This document shows, in pieces, positions 35,998 through 44,725 of a stretch of 64,000 bases of DNA. The stretch is from Paenibacillus dendritiformis. GTDB lineage: Bacteria > Bacillota > Bacilli > Paenibacillales > Paenibacillaceae. Location of the stretch: NCBI RefSeq assembly GCF_021654795.1, contig NZ_AP025344.1, positions 5,890,501 to 5,954,500 on the forward strand. The letters run 5' to 3'. The notes under the pieces are model-generated. The model saw only the letters and a program-made list of their open reading frames with translations. It had not been told where the DNA came from and did not search any database. Position numbers and translations under genes: made by a program. Each line of letters begins with the position of its first letter. The stretch's first letter is position 1.

Positions 35998-36330
35998 ATG
36001 TCATCCCTCCTTTTCAATAGAGCCTTGCCTGCCTCCAAGACTTGTCCTGCTGAGCCTCCTCTGAGAACATGGATCAAGCCTCCAGGAAATTGATTCCTTT
36101 TATTCGACATCCCTTTCATTTCCATAGCAGCTTCCGATAGTAGCGTACCAACCCTTATTCCGCTCCAAAATGGCTATACAAAGCGAAAAAAAGCGCCTCT
36201 CCGGAAAGGTTACAGTTTTGTAATTATGATTCCCGCAGACTATTGTCATCATTTTGTAACCTATGTTAGGCTAGTTTTGTCGATTTTTTAGTAATCCATT
36301 TACAGTTTTAACAATGAAGGAGGAGATGCC

Positions 36331-37218
36331 GTGAAGACCGCCATCCGATCTGCCCTTGTGGCAGGCGCCGTATTCGGATGCATGCTGTTGGCAGACAGCG
36401 CATGGACCGATGCGACTGTCCAAGCCGCCGCAGCTACGAAACAGATTACGCTCCAGGTTAACGGTGAAAATTTGCAGTTTACGAATGATATTATTCCCAT
36501 TATAGATGAAGCGCAGAACATGCATGTTCCTCTGCGCGCCGTAGCCGAGCAATTGGGCTATGAACTGAATTGGCAAGCCGATGACAAGGACGTGCAGACG
36601 ATAGAAATGTCGAATGGCACAAACACGATCCGGCTGAAGTCCAACAGCTCCAAGGCCGAGGTGAACGGCACAACAGTGAGCATGGGCAGCGCCCCGATGT
36701 CTTATAAGGACAGTACATACGTGCCTTTCCGCTTCCTGCTGGATCAGCTTCAATTGAGCTTCGAATGGGATGCGGAACAGATGAAGAATATCCCCCGCAT
36801 CAACCGGGCCCGGGGAGAGGTCCAGACCGCCTCGGCCCGAGCGTCCGAGGATAAGTCAGCCGCGATCCTGAACACGGCCCGCAGCTACCTGGGCGTTCCT
36901 TATGTATGGGGCGGCACGACGCCGAACGGCTTCGACTGCTCCGGCTATGTGGGCTACGTCTTCCGCAAGCATGGGATCGAACTGCCGCGCACGTCCCGCG
37001 CCATGTACAGCGCTTCGGGTTCCAAAGTAAGCAGCCTGCAGCCTGGCGATCTCGTCTTTTTCGCCGGCGACGGCAAGACGATTTCCCATGTGGGGATTTA
37101 CATCGGAGACAATAAATATATCAACGCTTCTTCCGGTTCCGCCGGACGCGTTACGATAACCAGCTTGTCCTCCTCCTGGTCCAGCCGGACCTACGTCGGA
37201 GCCAAGCGGGTGCTCTAA
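36331..37218 (+). CDS. Secreted NlpC/P60 hydrolase with copper-amine-oxidase N-terminal domain
   Basis: 295 residues. Signal peptide (1-33, cleavage near VQA-AA), then a copper amine oxidase-like N domain (about 38-155: LQVNGENLQF, VPLRAVAEQLGY, YVPFRFLLDQL). Next comes an NlpC/P60 peptidase domain (about 175-295) with Cys203 in FDCSGYVGYVF, His253 in ISHVGIYIGD and Asn265 in the third catalytic position, usually His. It should cut peptide cross-links of the cell wall. The start is GTG with AAGGAGGAG 8 bases upstream. The 333-bp region upstream shows AT-rich promoter-like sequence and no recognised riboswitch. A GC-rich hairpin with T run follows. Confidence 0.9.
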   Translation: MKTAIRSALVAGAVFGCMLLADSAWTDATVQAAAATKQITLQVNGENLQFTNDIIPIIDEAQNMHVPLRAVAEQLGYELNWQADDKDVQTIEMSNGTNTIRLKSNSSKAEVNGTTVSMGSAPMSYKDSTYVPFRFLLDQLQLSFEWDAEQMKNIPRINRARGEVQTASARASEDKSAAILNTARSYLGVPYVWGGTTPNGFDCSGYVGYVFRKHGIELPRTSRAMYSASGSKVSSLQPGDLVFFAGDGKTISHVGIYIGDNKYINASSGSAGRVTITSLSSSWSSRTYVGAKRVL

Positions 37219-37257
37219 TTCAATAACCAGGGTTTACCCCTTATTCCTTGCCGCTGA

Positions 37258-37297
37258 AACATCTGCCCCGCGATACTGCATCCGGGCGGGTGTTTTT
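37258..37297 (+). terminator. Terminator after the NlpC/P60 gene
   Basis: Imperfect GC stem CATCTGCCCCG with CGGGCGGGTG (some G-U pairs), followed by seven T. The remainder of the gap to 37654 holds only the operator-like site at 37545. Confidence 0.6.
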
Positions 37298-37544
37298 TTC
37301 CTGTCTTCCCCCTTAGTCCCATCCCGCGCGGTTCCATACGGTGCGGCCGAATGACCCGATCCGCCGAGGATGCCCGCTTTGCTGTGATTTTTATCATTGA
37401 CACACCCGCTCCGATTTGAAGCAAACCTTCGGAATCGAGCGTGAGCGCGAGATGGAAGGGCAATCTGTCATGTAAACGGTATCAATATGGCGCTATAGCC
37501 GAATTGTTCCCTTTTTCATAATCTGCTACGCTCGGATTGGAAAA

Positions 37545-37558
37545 TAAAGCGCTTATAA
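37545..37558 (+). promoter_or_regulatory. Possible operator upstream of the sugar isomerase gene
   Basis: TAAAGCGCTTATA with the perfect core AAGCGCTT, about 100 bases before the isomerase start. It resembles LacI/CcpA operators but is two bases off cre. Confidence 0.35.
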
Positions 37559-37653
37559 CTTGTTCCCTCACATTCCGTTTTCAGCGCCGGGAAGGTTGCT
37601 GGAGCGGGAAGCGAATGCTTTCGATCTTATACCCCCTTTGAAGGAGGACAGCC

Positions 37654-38517
37654 ATGAAACTATCCATTGGAGGCTTCTCATTCAACACGATGCGCGTCGA
37701 AGGAAAAATGGATATCTTCACTTATATCCGTACGGTGCATGAACGCTTTGGGCTCCACGCCGTTGATTTCTGGAATGCTTTCTTTGCCGATACCTCCCGT
37801 CCGGTCTGGAAGGTGGCGGATGATGATCATCTGCGCCGTATTCGCCAGACGCTGGACGAACGCGAGATGACGCTGGTCAACATCGCCGTCGATACGGCTC
37901 ACCTCTGGGATCCGGACCCGGAGATTCGCGAGGCGCTGCATCAGAATGCGCTTGCCCATCTTCGCGCGGCCGAGATTCTGGGCGCCAAGTCCGTCCGGAT
38001 CGATGCGGTGCTGCATGGCGGCGATCAGATAAGCGACGAAGCCCTGGAATATGTCGCCGCCCGCTACCGTTCCTACGCGGACCGGGCAGCGCAGGGCGGC
38101 TATTGGGTCGGCCCGGAGAATCATACCGGATTTGCCTTGCGTCCGGAAGCGCTCGCGCGCATCTCCGAAGCCGTCGATCACCCCCATTACGGCATCCTGC
38201 TCCATCTGGGACGCTGGCAGGCAAGGAACAAGCCAATCGTGAACGCCAAGCCGATGGCGGACGAGAATGAACCCTTCATCTGGGAGGGCGATAGCGAGGT
38301 TGCCCGCTGGGTGCGCCATACGCATGTCGACTGGCGGACGCTTCAGGCCCCGAATGCCGCGATGCGCCTGTCGAACCTGGTTCAGGCCGGGTACGACGGC
38401 TATTGGGCCGTCGAGTACAACGCGCCGGACGATCAGCTCGCGGCCATCGAAGAGGCGCTGGCGCGGCTTCGCGCGCTTCTGCAGGAGAACGGGCCGGACC
38501 GCCAGCGGGAAGTCTAA
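37654..38517 (+). CDS. Sugar phosphate isomerase/epimerase (xylose isomerase-like TIM barrel)
   Basis: 287 residues with an AP-endonuclease-2/xylose-isomerase-like barrel. VDFWNAFFAD near strand 1, MTLVNIAVDTAHLW, KSVRIDAVLHGG, GYWVGPENHTGFA (metal-binding Glu) and VRHTHVDWRTLQ (metal-binding His/Asp) follow the family order. AAGGAGG precedes the ATG. It is followed 87 bp later by a Gfo/Idh/MocA dehydrogenase, the common pairing in inositol, ketose or unusual sugar catabolism. Substrate unknown. Confidence 0.85.
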   Translation: MKLSIGGFSFNTMRVEGKMDIFTYIRTVHERFGLHAVDFWNAFFADTSRPVWKVADDDHLRRIRQTLDEREMTLVNIAVDTAHLWDPDPEIREALHQNALAHLRAAEILGAKSVRIDAVLHGGDQISDEALEYVAARYRSYADRAAQGGYWVGPENHTGFALRPEALARISEAVDHPHYGILLHLGRWQARNKPIVNAKPMADENEPFIWEGDSEVARWVRHTHVDWRTLQAPNAAMRLSNLVQAGYDGYWAVEYNAPDDQLAAIEEALARLRALLQENGPDRQREV

Positions 38518-38604
38518 CGCCGGGGAGAGCACGGAAGCTCCGAACCGGACGGCAGCACGCCGATTCTATTCGCATGAATTCAGGAACGCCAGGAGGCAGA
38601 TTCG

Positions 38605-39729
38605 ATGGAACGAAGACGTATCGCGATCATTGGAGCAGGCCAGATAGGGAAGCATCACCTGAACGAATATCATCGGGTGGGCGGCGCCGACATCGTCGCC
38701 ATTTGCGATATTAATGAAGCGGAGGCGCGCCGGGTCGCGGAGGCGAACCGGATCCCCCATGTGTATGCCGATTTCCGCGAGCTGCTGAAGCGCGATGACA
38801 TCGAAGCGGTCGATGTATGCCTGCATAACAACTTTCACGCCCCGGTCTCGATCGCGGCTATGGAAGCTGGCAAGCATGTCTATTGCGAGAAGCCGATTGC
38901 CGGCTCCTACCGGGATGGCGCCGCGATGCTGGAGTCGGCCCGAGTTACAGGCAAGATGCTGCATATCCAGCTGTCTACCCTGTACAGCAAGGAGACGAAG
39001 GCCGCCAAAACCCTGATCGACGGCGGCAAGCTCGGCAAGCTGTATCATGCGCGATCGACCGGCTTCCGCCGCCGCGGCCGCCCGTTCGTCGACGGATACG
39101 GCACGACGGCATTCACGCAGAAGGCCACCGCCTCGGGGGGCGCTCTCTACGATATGGGAGTATACCATATCTCCCAGATTCTCTATCTGCTCGGTCTGCC
39201 AACGGTGACCCGCATTAGCGGCCAGACCTATCAAGAGATGGATATGCTTCCGGATCGGAGGGAGATGAGCAAGTTCGATGTGGAAGAACTCGGGGTCGGC
39301 TTGATCAAGTTCGAAGGCGGCATCACGCTCGATATTATCGAGGCCTGGGCGATCCATCTTGGCGGCTTCGAAGGCAGCAGCATCGTCGGCTCCGAGGGCG
39401 GCATCCGCATGCCGGCCCGCAAGGGGGACCATATTCAACCATTCACGTACCATAGCACGGTGCTCGACCTGGACCTCGACACCGTGATCGACCTGAATGC
39501 GATGGACCGGCGCCGCCATCTGCTCAACCCGAACGAGTGGGCTTATGATTCGTCCCAGGGACACTGGGTTGCGGCGCTCAGCGGAATCGTTCCCCTCCTG
39601 CCGACAGCGGAACTGGCTTTGAACACCATGCTTATCAGCGAGGGCATTTATATGTCCGGCGCGCTCGGCCGGGAAGTGACAGCGGAGGAGGTCGCCGCCT
39701 CCTCCGTATCCAGCGCGATCCGGTTGTAG
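38605..39729 (+). CDS. Gfo/Idh/MocA family oxidoreductase
   Basis: 374 residues. The N-terminal Rossmann fold begins RRIAIIGAGQIGKHHL (NAD(P)-binding GxGxxG), with the family signature CEKPIAGSYRDGA (EKP) at about 92-104. The C-terminal alpha/beta domain has GGALYDMGVYHISQILYLL, the usual substrate-site His block. Good GGAGG site. It acts with the isomerase upstream, most likely oxidising or reducing a sugar or inositol derivative. Confidence 0.9.
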   Translation: MERRRIAIIGAGQIGKHHLNEYHRVGGADIVAICDINEAEARRVAEANRIPHVYADFRELLKRDDIEAVDVCLHNNFHAPVSIAAMEAGKHVYCEKPIAGSYRDGAAMLESARVTGKMLHIQLSTLYSKETKAAKTLIDGGKLGKLYHARSTGFRRRGRPFVDGYGTTAFTQKATASGGALYDMGVYHISQILYLLGLPTVTRISGQTYQEMDMLPDRREMSKFDVEELGVGLIKFEGGITLDIIEAWAIHLGGFEGSSIVGSEGGIRMPARKGDHIQPFTYHSTVLDLDLDTVIDLNAMDRRRHLLNPNEWAYDSSQGHWVAALSGIVPLLPTAELALNTMLISEGIYMSGALGREVTAEEVAASSVSSAIRL

Positions 39730-39920
39730 ATCAGTGGAGCGGCAGGCTTCGGCATCCTGAAGCTTCCTGAAGCTCATAACGCCCGCAGGCGGCAAGAGCC
39801 ACAGGAACTTGTTTCCTTCCAGCCACGCGTCTATCCCCTTCGTTCGCTTGTTCCCCGCATATCGTATATGATGGAAGTGTAAGCTTCATCATGAATGGGA
39901 ACGGAAGAGGTGACTAGACA

Positions 39921-40979
39921 ATGCCGACATCATTCCATGCCATGAACCATCCCCCGCTGGAGACCGCAGCCATCCACCGGTCCAAGTCATCCGGCAGGCT
40001 CTGCTTCCTGCTTGCCGATGAAGGAGGCTGGGGGACGGCCCCCCTGACCCTGTACTCCAGTCCGCGCCCCCAATATGATCCGGAACAGTCCGCCTTCGCG
40101 GCCACCGTAGTGCCGGGACAGGAGGTCTCCTTCCCCGATCCGGCGCCGGGCCGCAGAATCTACTATCATCTATGCCAGAATGGACAATATCTGCTGACGA
40201 CAGCCGAGCGCGTGCTTCCGCTCGCGGGCGTCTCCAACTTCCGCGATCTGGGCGGATACCGGACGGCAGAAGGACGGTATGTCCAATGGGGCAGTCTCTA
40301 CCGATCTCCGGAATTATCGGATCTGACTCCGGATGATCTCGACTATCTGGATTCGCTGCACCTGCGCCAGATCTGCGATCTGCGGGACAGCGACGAAGTG
40401 GCGGCGATGCCGTCTCCGCCGCTTGCGCCCGCCGTCCATACTCATATCCCGCTCGTCGAGATGCTTGGCAAGGACGTCATTCGGCAGCCCGGGGACGTCT
40501 CGGAGCAAGGCAGAGCGCCGGCAAGCAAGCCGGGGCAGCTGCTCGTCGACATGAACCGCTCGCTCGTCCACTCGACGGCGGGACTTCGCAGCATCTTCGA
40601 TCATTTACTGGCCGAGAACGGCGCTCCGCTGCTGTTCCACTGTACGGCAGGCAAGGATCGCACCGGCCTGGTGGCCGCGCTGCTGCTCCTGACGCTGGGA
40701 GTTCCGCTGGACACGGTCATGACCGACTATTTACTGACGAACCGCTATCTCAATACGGGGCTGCTTCGTTCGAAGACGGCTGCCAAGCTCGGCACAGGCA
40801 AGGTCAGCAATGAAGTGCTCGACGCCGTCTGGGAGGCAAGGTCGGAATATTTGGAAGCCGCCTTCGCGGAGATCGGGCGTGAGTACGGCGATATCGGCCG
40901 CTTCGTATCCGAATCGCTCGGCTTGTCCGCGGAGGAGATCGCCGCGCTGAAGGATAAGCTGCTGACCGCGCAGCCGTAA
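39921..40979 (+). CDS. Tyrosine/serine protein phosphatase (LMWP-unrelated, PTP-fold)
   Basis: 352 residues. The N-terminal ~100 residues resemble a beta-sandwich; then GVSNFRDLGGYRTAEGRYVQWGSLYRS, in parts, is the hallmark start of the bacterial Tyr-phosphatase family (Pfam Y_phosphatase3 type). The P-loop FHCTAGKDRTG has catalytic Cys241 and Arg247. No signal peptide. GAGGTGA is the ribosome binding site. Likely a cytoplasmic phosphatase of phosphotyrosine or phosphoinositide-like substrates. Alone in its unit. Confidence 0.88.
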   Translation: MPTSFHAMNHPPLETAAIHRSKSSGRLCFLLADEGGWGTAPLTLYSSPRPQYDPEQSAFAATVVPGQEVSFPDPAPGRRIYYHLCQNGQYLLTTAERVLPLAGVSNFRDLGGYRTAEGRYVQWGSLYRSPELSDLTPDDLDYLDSLHLRQICDLRDSDEVAAMPSPPLAPAVHTHIPLVEMLGKDVIRQPGDVSEQGRAPASKPGQLLVDMNRSLVHSTAGLRSIFDHLLAENGAPLLFHCTAGKDRTGLVAALLLLTLGVPLDTVMTDYLLTNRYLNTGLLRSKTAAKLGTGKVSNEVLDAVWEARSEYLEAAFAEIGREYGDIGRFVSESLGLSAEEIAALKDKLLTAQP

Positions 40980-41063
40980 TCCTGCGAGCCGCCTGACGCC
41001 TATCGGCGCTGCATCTCTTCCTGAGGAGACGCGGCGCCTGTTCTCCGATAACTTTTTATATTT

Positions 41064-41118
41064 TTGTAATGTAACCCCTTACAATTTAATGCGATTGTAA
41101 TGCCTCAGTCCTTATAAT
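41064..41118 (+). promoter_or_regulatory. Promoter region with TTGTAATG repeats before the large kinase
   Basis: TATAAT at 41113-41118 is a clear -10 box. Upstream are TTGTAATG at 41064-41071 and 41095-41102, 31 bases apart (about three helix turns), plus the inverted half TTACAA at 41079-41084. This arrangement suits a dimeric response-regulator site; the cognate regulator is encoded two genes on. Confidence 0.5.
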
Positions 41119-41187
41119 GCAGTCGAGATGACTAGATTGGCTTTTCTCTTAGGCGCACAACATTCCATTGCAGACGGGAGGGGGGCA

Positions 41188-43788
41188 ATGAAAAAGGCTC
41201 GCTCCTTTAAAAAGGAACTCATTTATTCATTTTTAATCATTACCTTTTTTTCAACTATTCTTCTTGGCAGCTTTCAAATTCACCAATTAATTTCATTAAT
41301 GAAAGAAAATAAAAAAAGCCAGGCTCAAGCGTCGAAGTATCTTGCCGATTATATTAGCGGTTACATTGTCGAGCATAAAAAGGCGATCCAGACGCAAGCG
41401 GTAAATGTAAGGGAGCTTTTTGCCCAAAAGGATGTTCAACGTATTCAAGAGCATCTCAAACATATCAAAACGATTTACCCTGGCTTTGTCAACTTCTATG
41501 TCGGGGATCAAAATGGGCAATCCATCGTTTTCTATCCCCAAGTCAATACCGATGGGACAAAACGAGAAGATCTTAATTTTAGCGATCGTTCTTATTATAA
41601 AGAATTGCTGAGCAAGAAAAGCACCGTTATCTCCCCGGTGTTTCAAGGCCGAGGCGGAACCGAGAATTTATTAGTCACCATTGCGTCTCCCATTATGAAC
41701 GATGCCGGAGAAATGATAGGTTATGTGCTTGGGGCTTTGGATCTGGATGCCTTAAGAATGCACATTCAGAATTGGAGCATGAGCGACGAAGACTATGCTG
41801 TGGTCATTGATCATGAAAAAAACGTCATCGTCCATCCTTATGTTGATACAAGGAGAGAACTGGTTAACCTGTCGCAATCACAGATTGTTCATCATATTCA
41901 AGAGCAGCACACAGCCCAGGGCAGCGGTTTTTTCAGCCTGGAGGACCCGCCCGGGGATGTCTATATTACGTATGAAAAAATTAAACCTCTGGATTGGATA
42001 GTCTGGGTAGGAAAATCGGCGGACGTACTCTCCAATAGATACAGAAATTCGGTACTGACCATCATTGCCGTCCTGTTTCTTACCACCATCACCATGGTTG
42101 GAGCAAGCCTTTTCTTGACCAACCGGCTGGAAAAAACGATTCGACAGCTGCTTAACTATATTAAAGAATATACGGTGGGCTTGAAAGAAAATCATATCCG
42201 CACAAAGAAAATCCAAGGTCCAAAAGAACTGGAAGAGCTGTTTTTTTATTTCAATCATATGATTGATGAAGTCGAGAACAACAGAAAGGAATTAATGGAG
42301 TTAAATAAAGAACTTGAAGGAAGAGTGCAAGAAAGAACCGCGATTTTAAAACATAAAAATTCGGAGCTGAAAGCGGTCAACAAACTAATCACGTCCGTGT
42401 CCTCCAATAAGGATTTAGCTCAGTTTATTCAACACGGTCTGCAGGAAATGAAGCCGTTTACCGACTATTCGATTCATGTTCTCTTCCATGATCTTGCCGT
42501 GACGAATGAGAAGATTCATACGAATCAAAATTTACTTGAGTATGTTAACCGAAATATAAAAGGAAAGCTCCCGTATATTAAAACGATTCCGCTCGAAGAA
42601 AAACATAACGGATTTCTCGTCGTCGATCTTGGATCACGGTCCTCGATTTCGGCCAGCGAACAAGAGTTTCTCGATACGTTCTCCAATTCGTTGGGCATCA
42701 TGCTGCAAAATAAGTTTTTATTTGAACAAATCCGCAATAAGAATGCGGTGTGGCTCGCTGTCCTGGAAAGCATGTCCGAGGGCTTAATGCTCGTAAACAA
42801 CCAAAAAAAAGTCGAATACGTGAATGAATTTTTCCTGAATGTCGTTGCGAACGGAGAAGAGCATCAGGTAAAAAATCTGAATGATGTGTACAAGAGATTT
42901 CTGGCCCTATTTGATGTCGACAAAGAGGAATTGTCCTCCTTCTTCACGGATGAAAACGCCGAACTAAAAATGGAGCATAAGCAGAAGCCAAAGTACTATC
43001 GACTCCATAAATTTTTGGTCAAGCTGGATGATGATACGATCGGTGAAGGCCTGTTATTGCGTGATATAACGAAGGATGAGGAAATCGACGCATTAAAAAA
43101 TAATTTAATCTCGCTTACTTCCCATGAATTCAAAACCCCGATTACGAATATTAAGGGAAGCATAGAAACCTTGCTCCGGCAAGAGGTAGAATGGGGTCCG
43201 GAATTCCAGCAAGAGCTTCTCGAGGGAGTCCATGAAGATATTGACCGAATTCTGTGCCTCGTCAACGATTGGATGGATATTTCCAAAATCGAATCCGGAA
43301 CCATGTACGTGGAAATGAATAAGGTCCGTCCCGATCAAGTGATTGCCAAATCGATGGAGCAAATTCCGCTGCCGCTTCGACGAGATGCGGAATTCCATTT
43401 CCATAATCATCTGGGGAGCGACTTTGTTTTATATGCGGACAAGCTCCGTGTTCAACAGGTACTTGTGAATTTATTTACAAACGCGCTTCGTTATAACGAT
43501 GCCGCCATAAAAAAAATCGATGTCTCGGTAGATATAGAGCAGGATGATTTGACAATCTCGGTGTCCGATAACGGGATTGGCATCGCTGCCGATCAACTTG
43601 AAAAGATATTCAATCACTTCTACCAAGTAGATGCGACTGCGGCCAGACGAACGGGGGGAACAGGCTTGGGGCTGGCGATATGCGTCGGCATTATGGAAGC
43701 CCATGGCGGGAAAATCGAAGTGACCAGCAAACCGGGAGCAGGGAGTACGTTCACCCTCTATTTTCCTATAACGAAAGGGGAAGAATAG
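41188..43788 (+). CDS. Multi-domain sensor histidine kinase (Cache, HAMP, GAF/PAS-like, HisKA)
   Basis: 866 residues. Helix at about 11-30, double-Cache extracellular region (about 40-285; IVFYPQVNTDGTKRED, VIDHEKNVIVHPYVDT), helix (about 289-311), HAMP, coiled coil (365-395), GAF-like stretch (about 400-515), PAS-like stretch (about 525-630), then HisKA with His646 in LTSHEFKTPI and HATPase with VSDNGIGIAADQ and GGTGLGLAICVG. The ATG at 41188 has GGGAGGGGG upstream; the longer frame from 41128 lacks this. One base separates its stop from the regulator ATG. AT-richer and Lys-richer than neighbours, suggesting transfer together with the next two genes. Confidence 0.92.
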   Translation: MKKARSFKKELIYSFLIITFFSTILLGSFQIHQLISLMKENKKSQAQASKYLADYISGYIVEHKKAIQTQAVNVRELFAQKDVQRIQEHLKHIKTIYPGFVNFYVGDQNGQSIVFYPQVNTDGTKREDLNFSDRSYYKELLSKKSTVISPVFQGRGGTENLLVTIASPIMNDAGEMIGYVLGALDLDALRMHIQNWSMSDEDYAVVIDHEKNVIVHPYVDTRRELVNLSQSQIVHHIQEQHTAQGSGFFSLEDPPGDVYITYEKIKPLDWIVWVGKSADVLSNRYRNSVLTIIAVLFLTTITMVGASLFLTNRLEKTIRQLLNYIKEYTVGLKENHIRTKKIQGPKELEELFFYFNHMIDEVENNRKELMELNKELEGRVQERTAILKHKNSELKAVNKLITSVSSNKDLAQFIQHGLQEMKPFTDYSIHVLFHDLAVTNEKIHTNQNLLEYVNRNIKGKLPYIKTIPLEEKHNGFLVVDLGSRSSISASEQEFLDTFSNSLGIMLQNKFLFEQIRNKNAVWLAVLESMSEGLMLVNNQKKVEYVNEFFLNVVANGEEHQVKNLNDVYKRFLALFDVDKEELSSFFTDENAELKMEHKQKPKYYRLHKFLVKLDDDTIGEGLLLRDITKDEEIDALKNNLISLTSHEFKTPITNIKGSIETLLRQEVEWGPEFQQELLEGVHEDIDRILCLVNDWMDISKIESGTMYVEMNKVRPDQVIAKSMEQIPLPLRRDAEFHFHNHLGSDFVLYADKLRVQQVLVNLFTNALRYNDAAIKKIDVSVDIEQDDLTISVSDNGIGIAADQLEKIFNHFYQVDATAARRTGGTGLGLAICVGIMEAHGGKIEVTSKPGAGSTFTLYFPITKGEE

Positions 43789-43789
43789 G

Positions 43790-44518
43790 ATGAAAAAGCA
43801 AAAGATTTGCATTGTCGATGATGAACCCAAAATTTTGCGCTTTGTGGCCGCAAACCTCAAATCCATCGGATATGAAGTAACAACAGCAGGCTCAGGGGAA
43901 GAGCTGTTTGCCAATTTCGATCGCGTCTCGCCTGATCTAATTTTGCTTGATATAATGATGCCGGGACAAGACGGGTTCCAGGTGTTGGAAAAAATACGCA
44001 AATTCTCGAATGTCCCTGTCATTATGCTGACGGCAAGAGGCAATGCCCAAGATAAAGTGCAGGGATTGAATTTTGGCGCGGATGATTATTTAACAAAGCC
44101 GTTTTCATTGGATGAACTGTTCGTCAGAGTGAACGCCGTGTTGAGAAGAAGCCAATATAATGGCGCCAAGGCCCATATGGTGAATACGCCGATCATTCGC
44201 ACCGGAGAACTCATCATCGACCTGGGCAGCAGAAGATGCTGGATTCAGAACGAAGAGCTTAACCTTACGCACACGGAATATTCCGTAATGGAAATCTTAT
44301 CGCTCCATTTAGATAAAGTCGTGCAGCATGAGACCTTGTTATCCGAGGTATGGGGAGCGCAGTATCGGGACGAGGTGGAATATTTGCGCGTAAGTATCGC
44401 AAGAATCCGGCGCAAATTAAAAAATCTGTTACCCCAAAAAGAAGAATATATCGTCACGTATTCCGGGATTGGATATATGCTGAAAAGCATTCCGATTCCT
44501 GCCCAGACGAATTTCTAA
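43790..44518 (+). CDS. OmpR family response regulator
   Basis: 242 residues: receiver with Asp10/11, phospho-acceptor Asp54 in LILLDIMMPGQDG, Lys in YLTKPF, and a winged-helix domain at about 135-235 (LTHTEYSVMEILSLHLDK; SVARIRR-like SIARIRRKLKNLL). Coupled to the kinase by a 1-bp gap. Likely controls the transporter gene that follows and perhaps the kinase promoter itself. Confidence 0.94.
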   Translation: MKKQKICIVDDEPKILRFVAANLKSIGYEVTTAGSGEELFANFDRVSPDLILLDIMMPGQDGFQVLEKIRKFSNVPVIMLTARGNAQDKVQGLNFGADDYLTKPFSLDELFVRVNAVLRRSQYNGAKAHMVNTPIIRTGELIIDLGSRRCWIQNEELNLTHTEYSVMEILSLHLDKVVQHETLLSEVWGAQYRDEVEYLRVSIARIRRKLKNLLPQKEEYIVTYSGIGYMLKSIPIPAQTNF

Positions 44519-44525
44519 CGATTTT

Positions 44526-44560
44526 CCCGTATTGCAATTTTGGCAATGCGGGATTTTTTT
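44526..44560 (+). terminator. Terminator after the two-component operon
   Basis: CCCGTATTGC/GCAATGCGGG stem with a 7-base loop followed by seven T. Confidence 0.8.
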
Positions 44561-44623
44561 GTTGCGGAGCATTTTCCCCCCTCGCATTTTATGTTTTCTA
44601 TCGCATTTTTAATGTTTATGCAA

Positions 44624-44637
44624 TGAAAGCACTTTCA
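44624..44637 (+). promoter_or_regulatory. Candidate CcpA (cre) site upstream of the MFS transporter
   Basis: TGAAAGCACTTTCA is a perfect 7-bp inverted repeat with its flanking A and T. It matches the cre consensus at every fixed position except the central G. It lies about 90 bases before the transporter start, where carbon catabolite control would be expected. Confidence 0.5.
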
Positions 44638-44725
44638 TTTTTATTCGTCTGTTATGCCGCTTCGCTTATAGTTTTATTGAACGGTCACCGAGAGAGGACA
44701 AATCTACATTCAGGAGGAAATCAAG

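Noticed and set aside
36121..36330. c-di-AMP riboswitch before the NlpC/P60 gene
   Set aside because: Such elements often precede wall hydrolases, but the conserved core segments were not found here.
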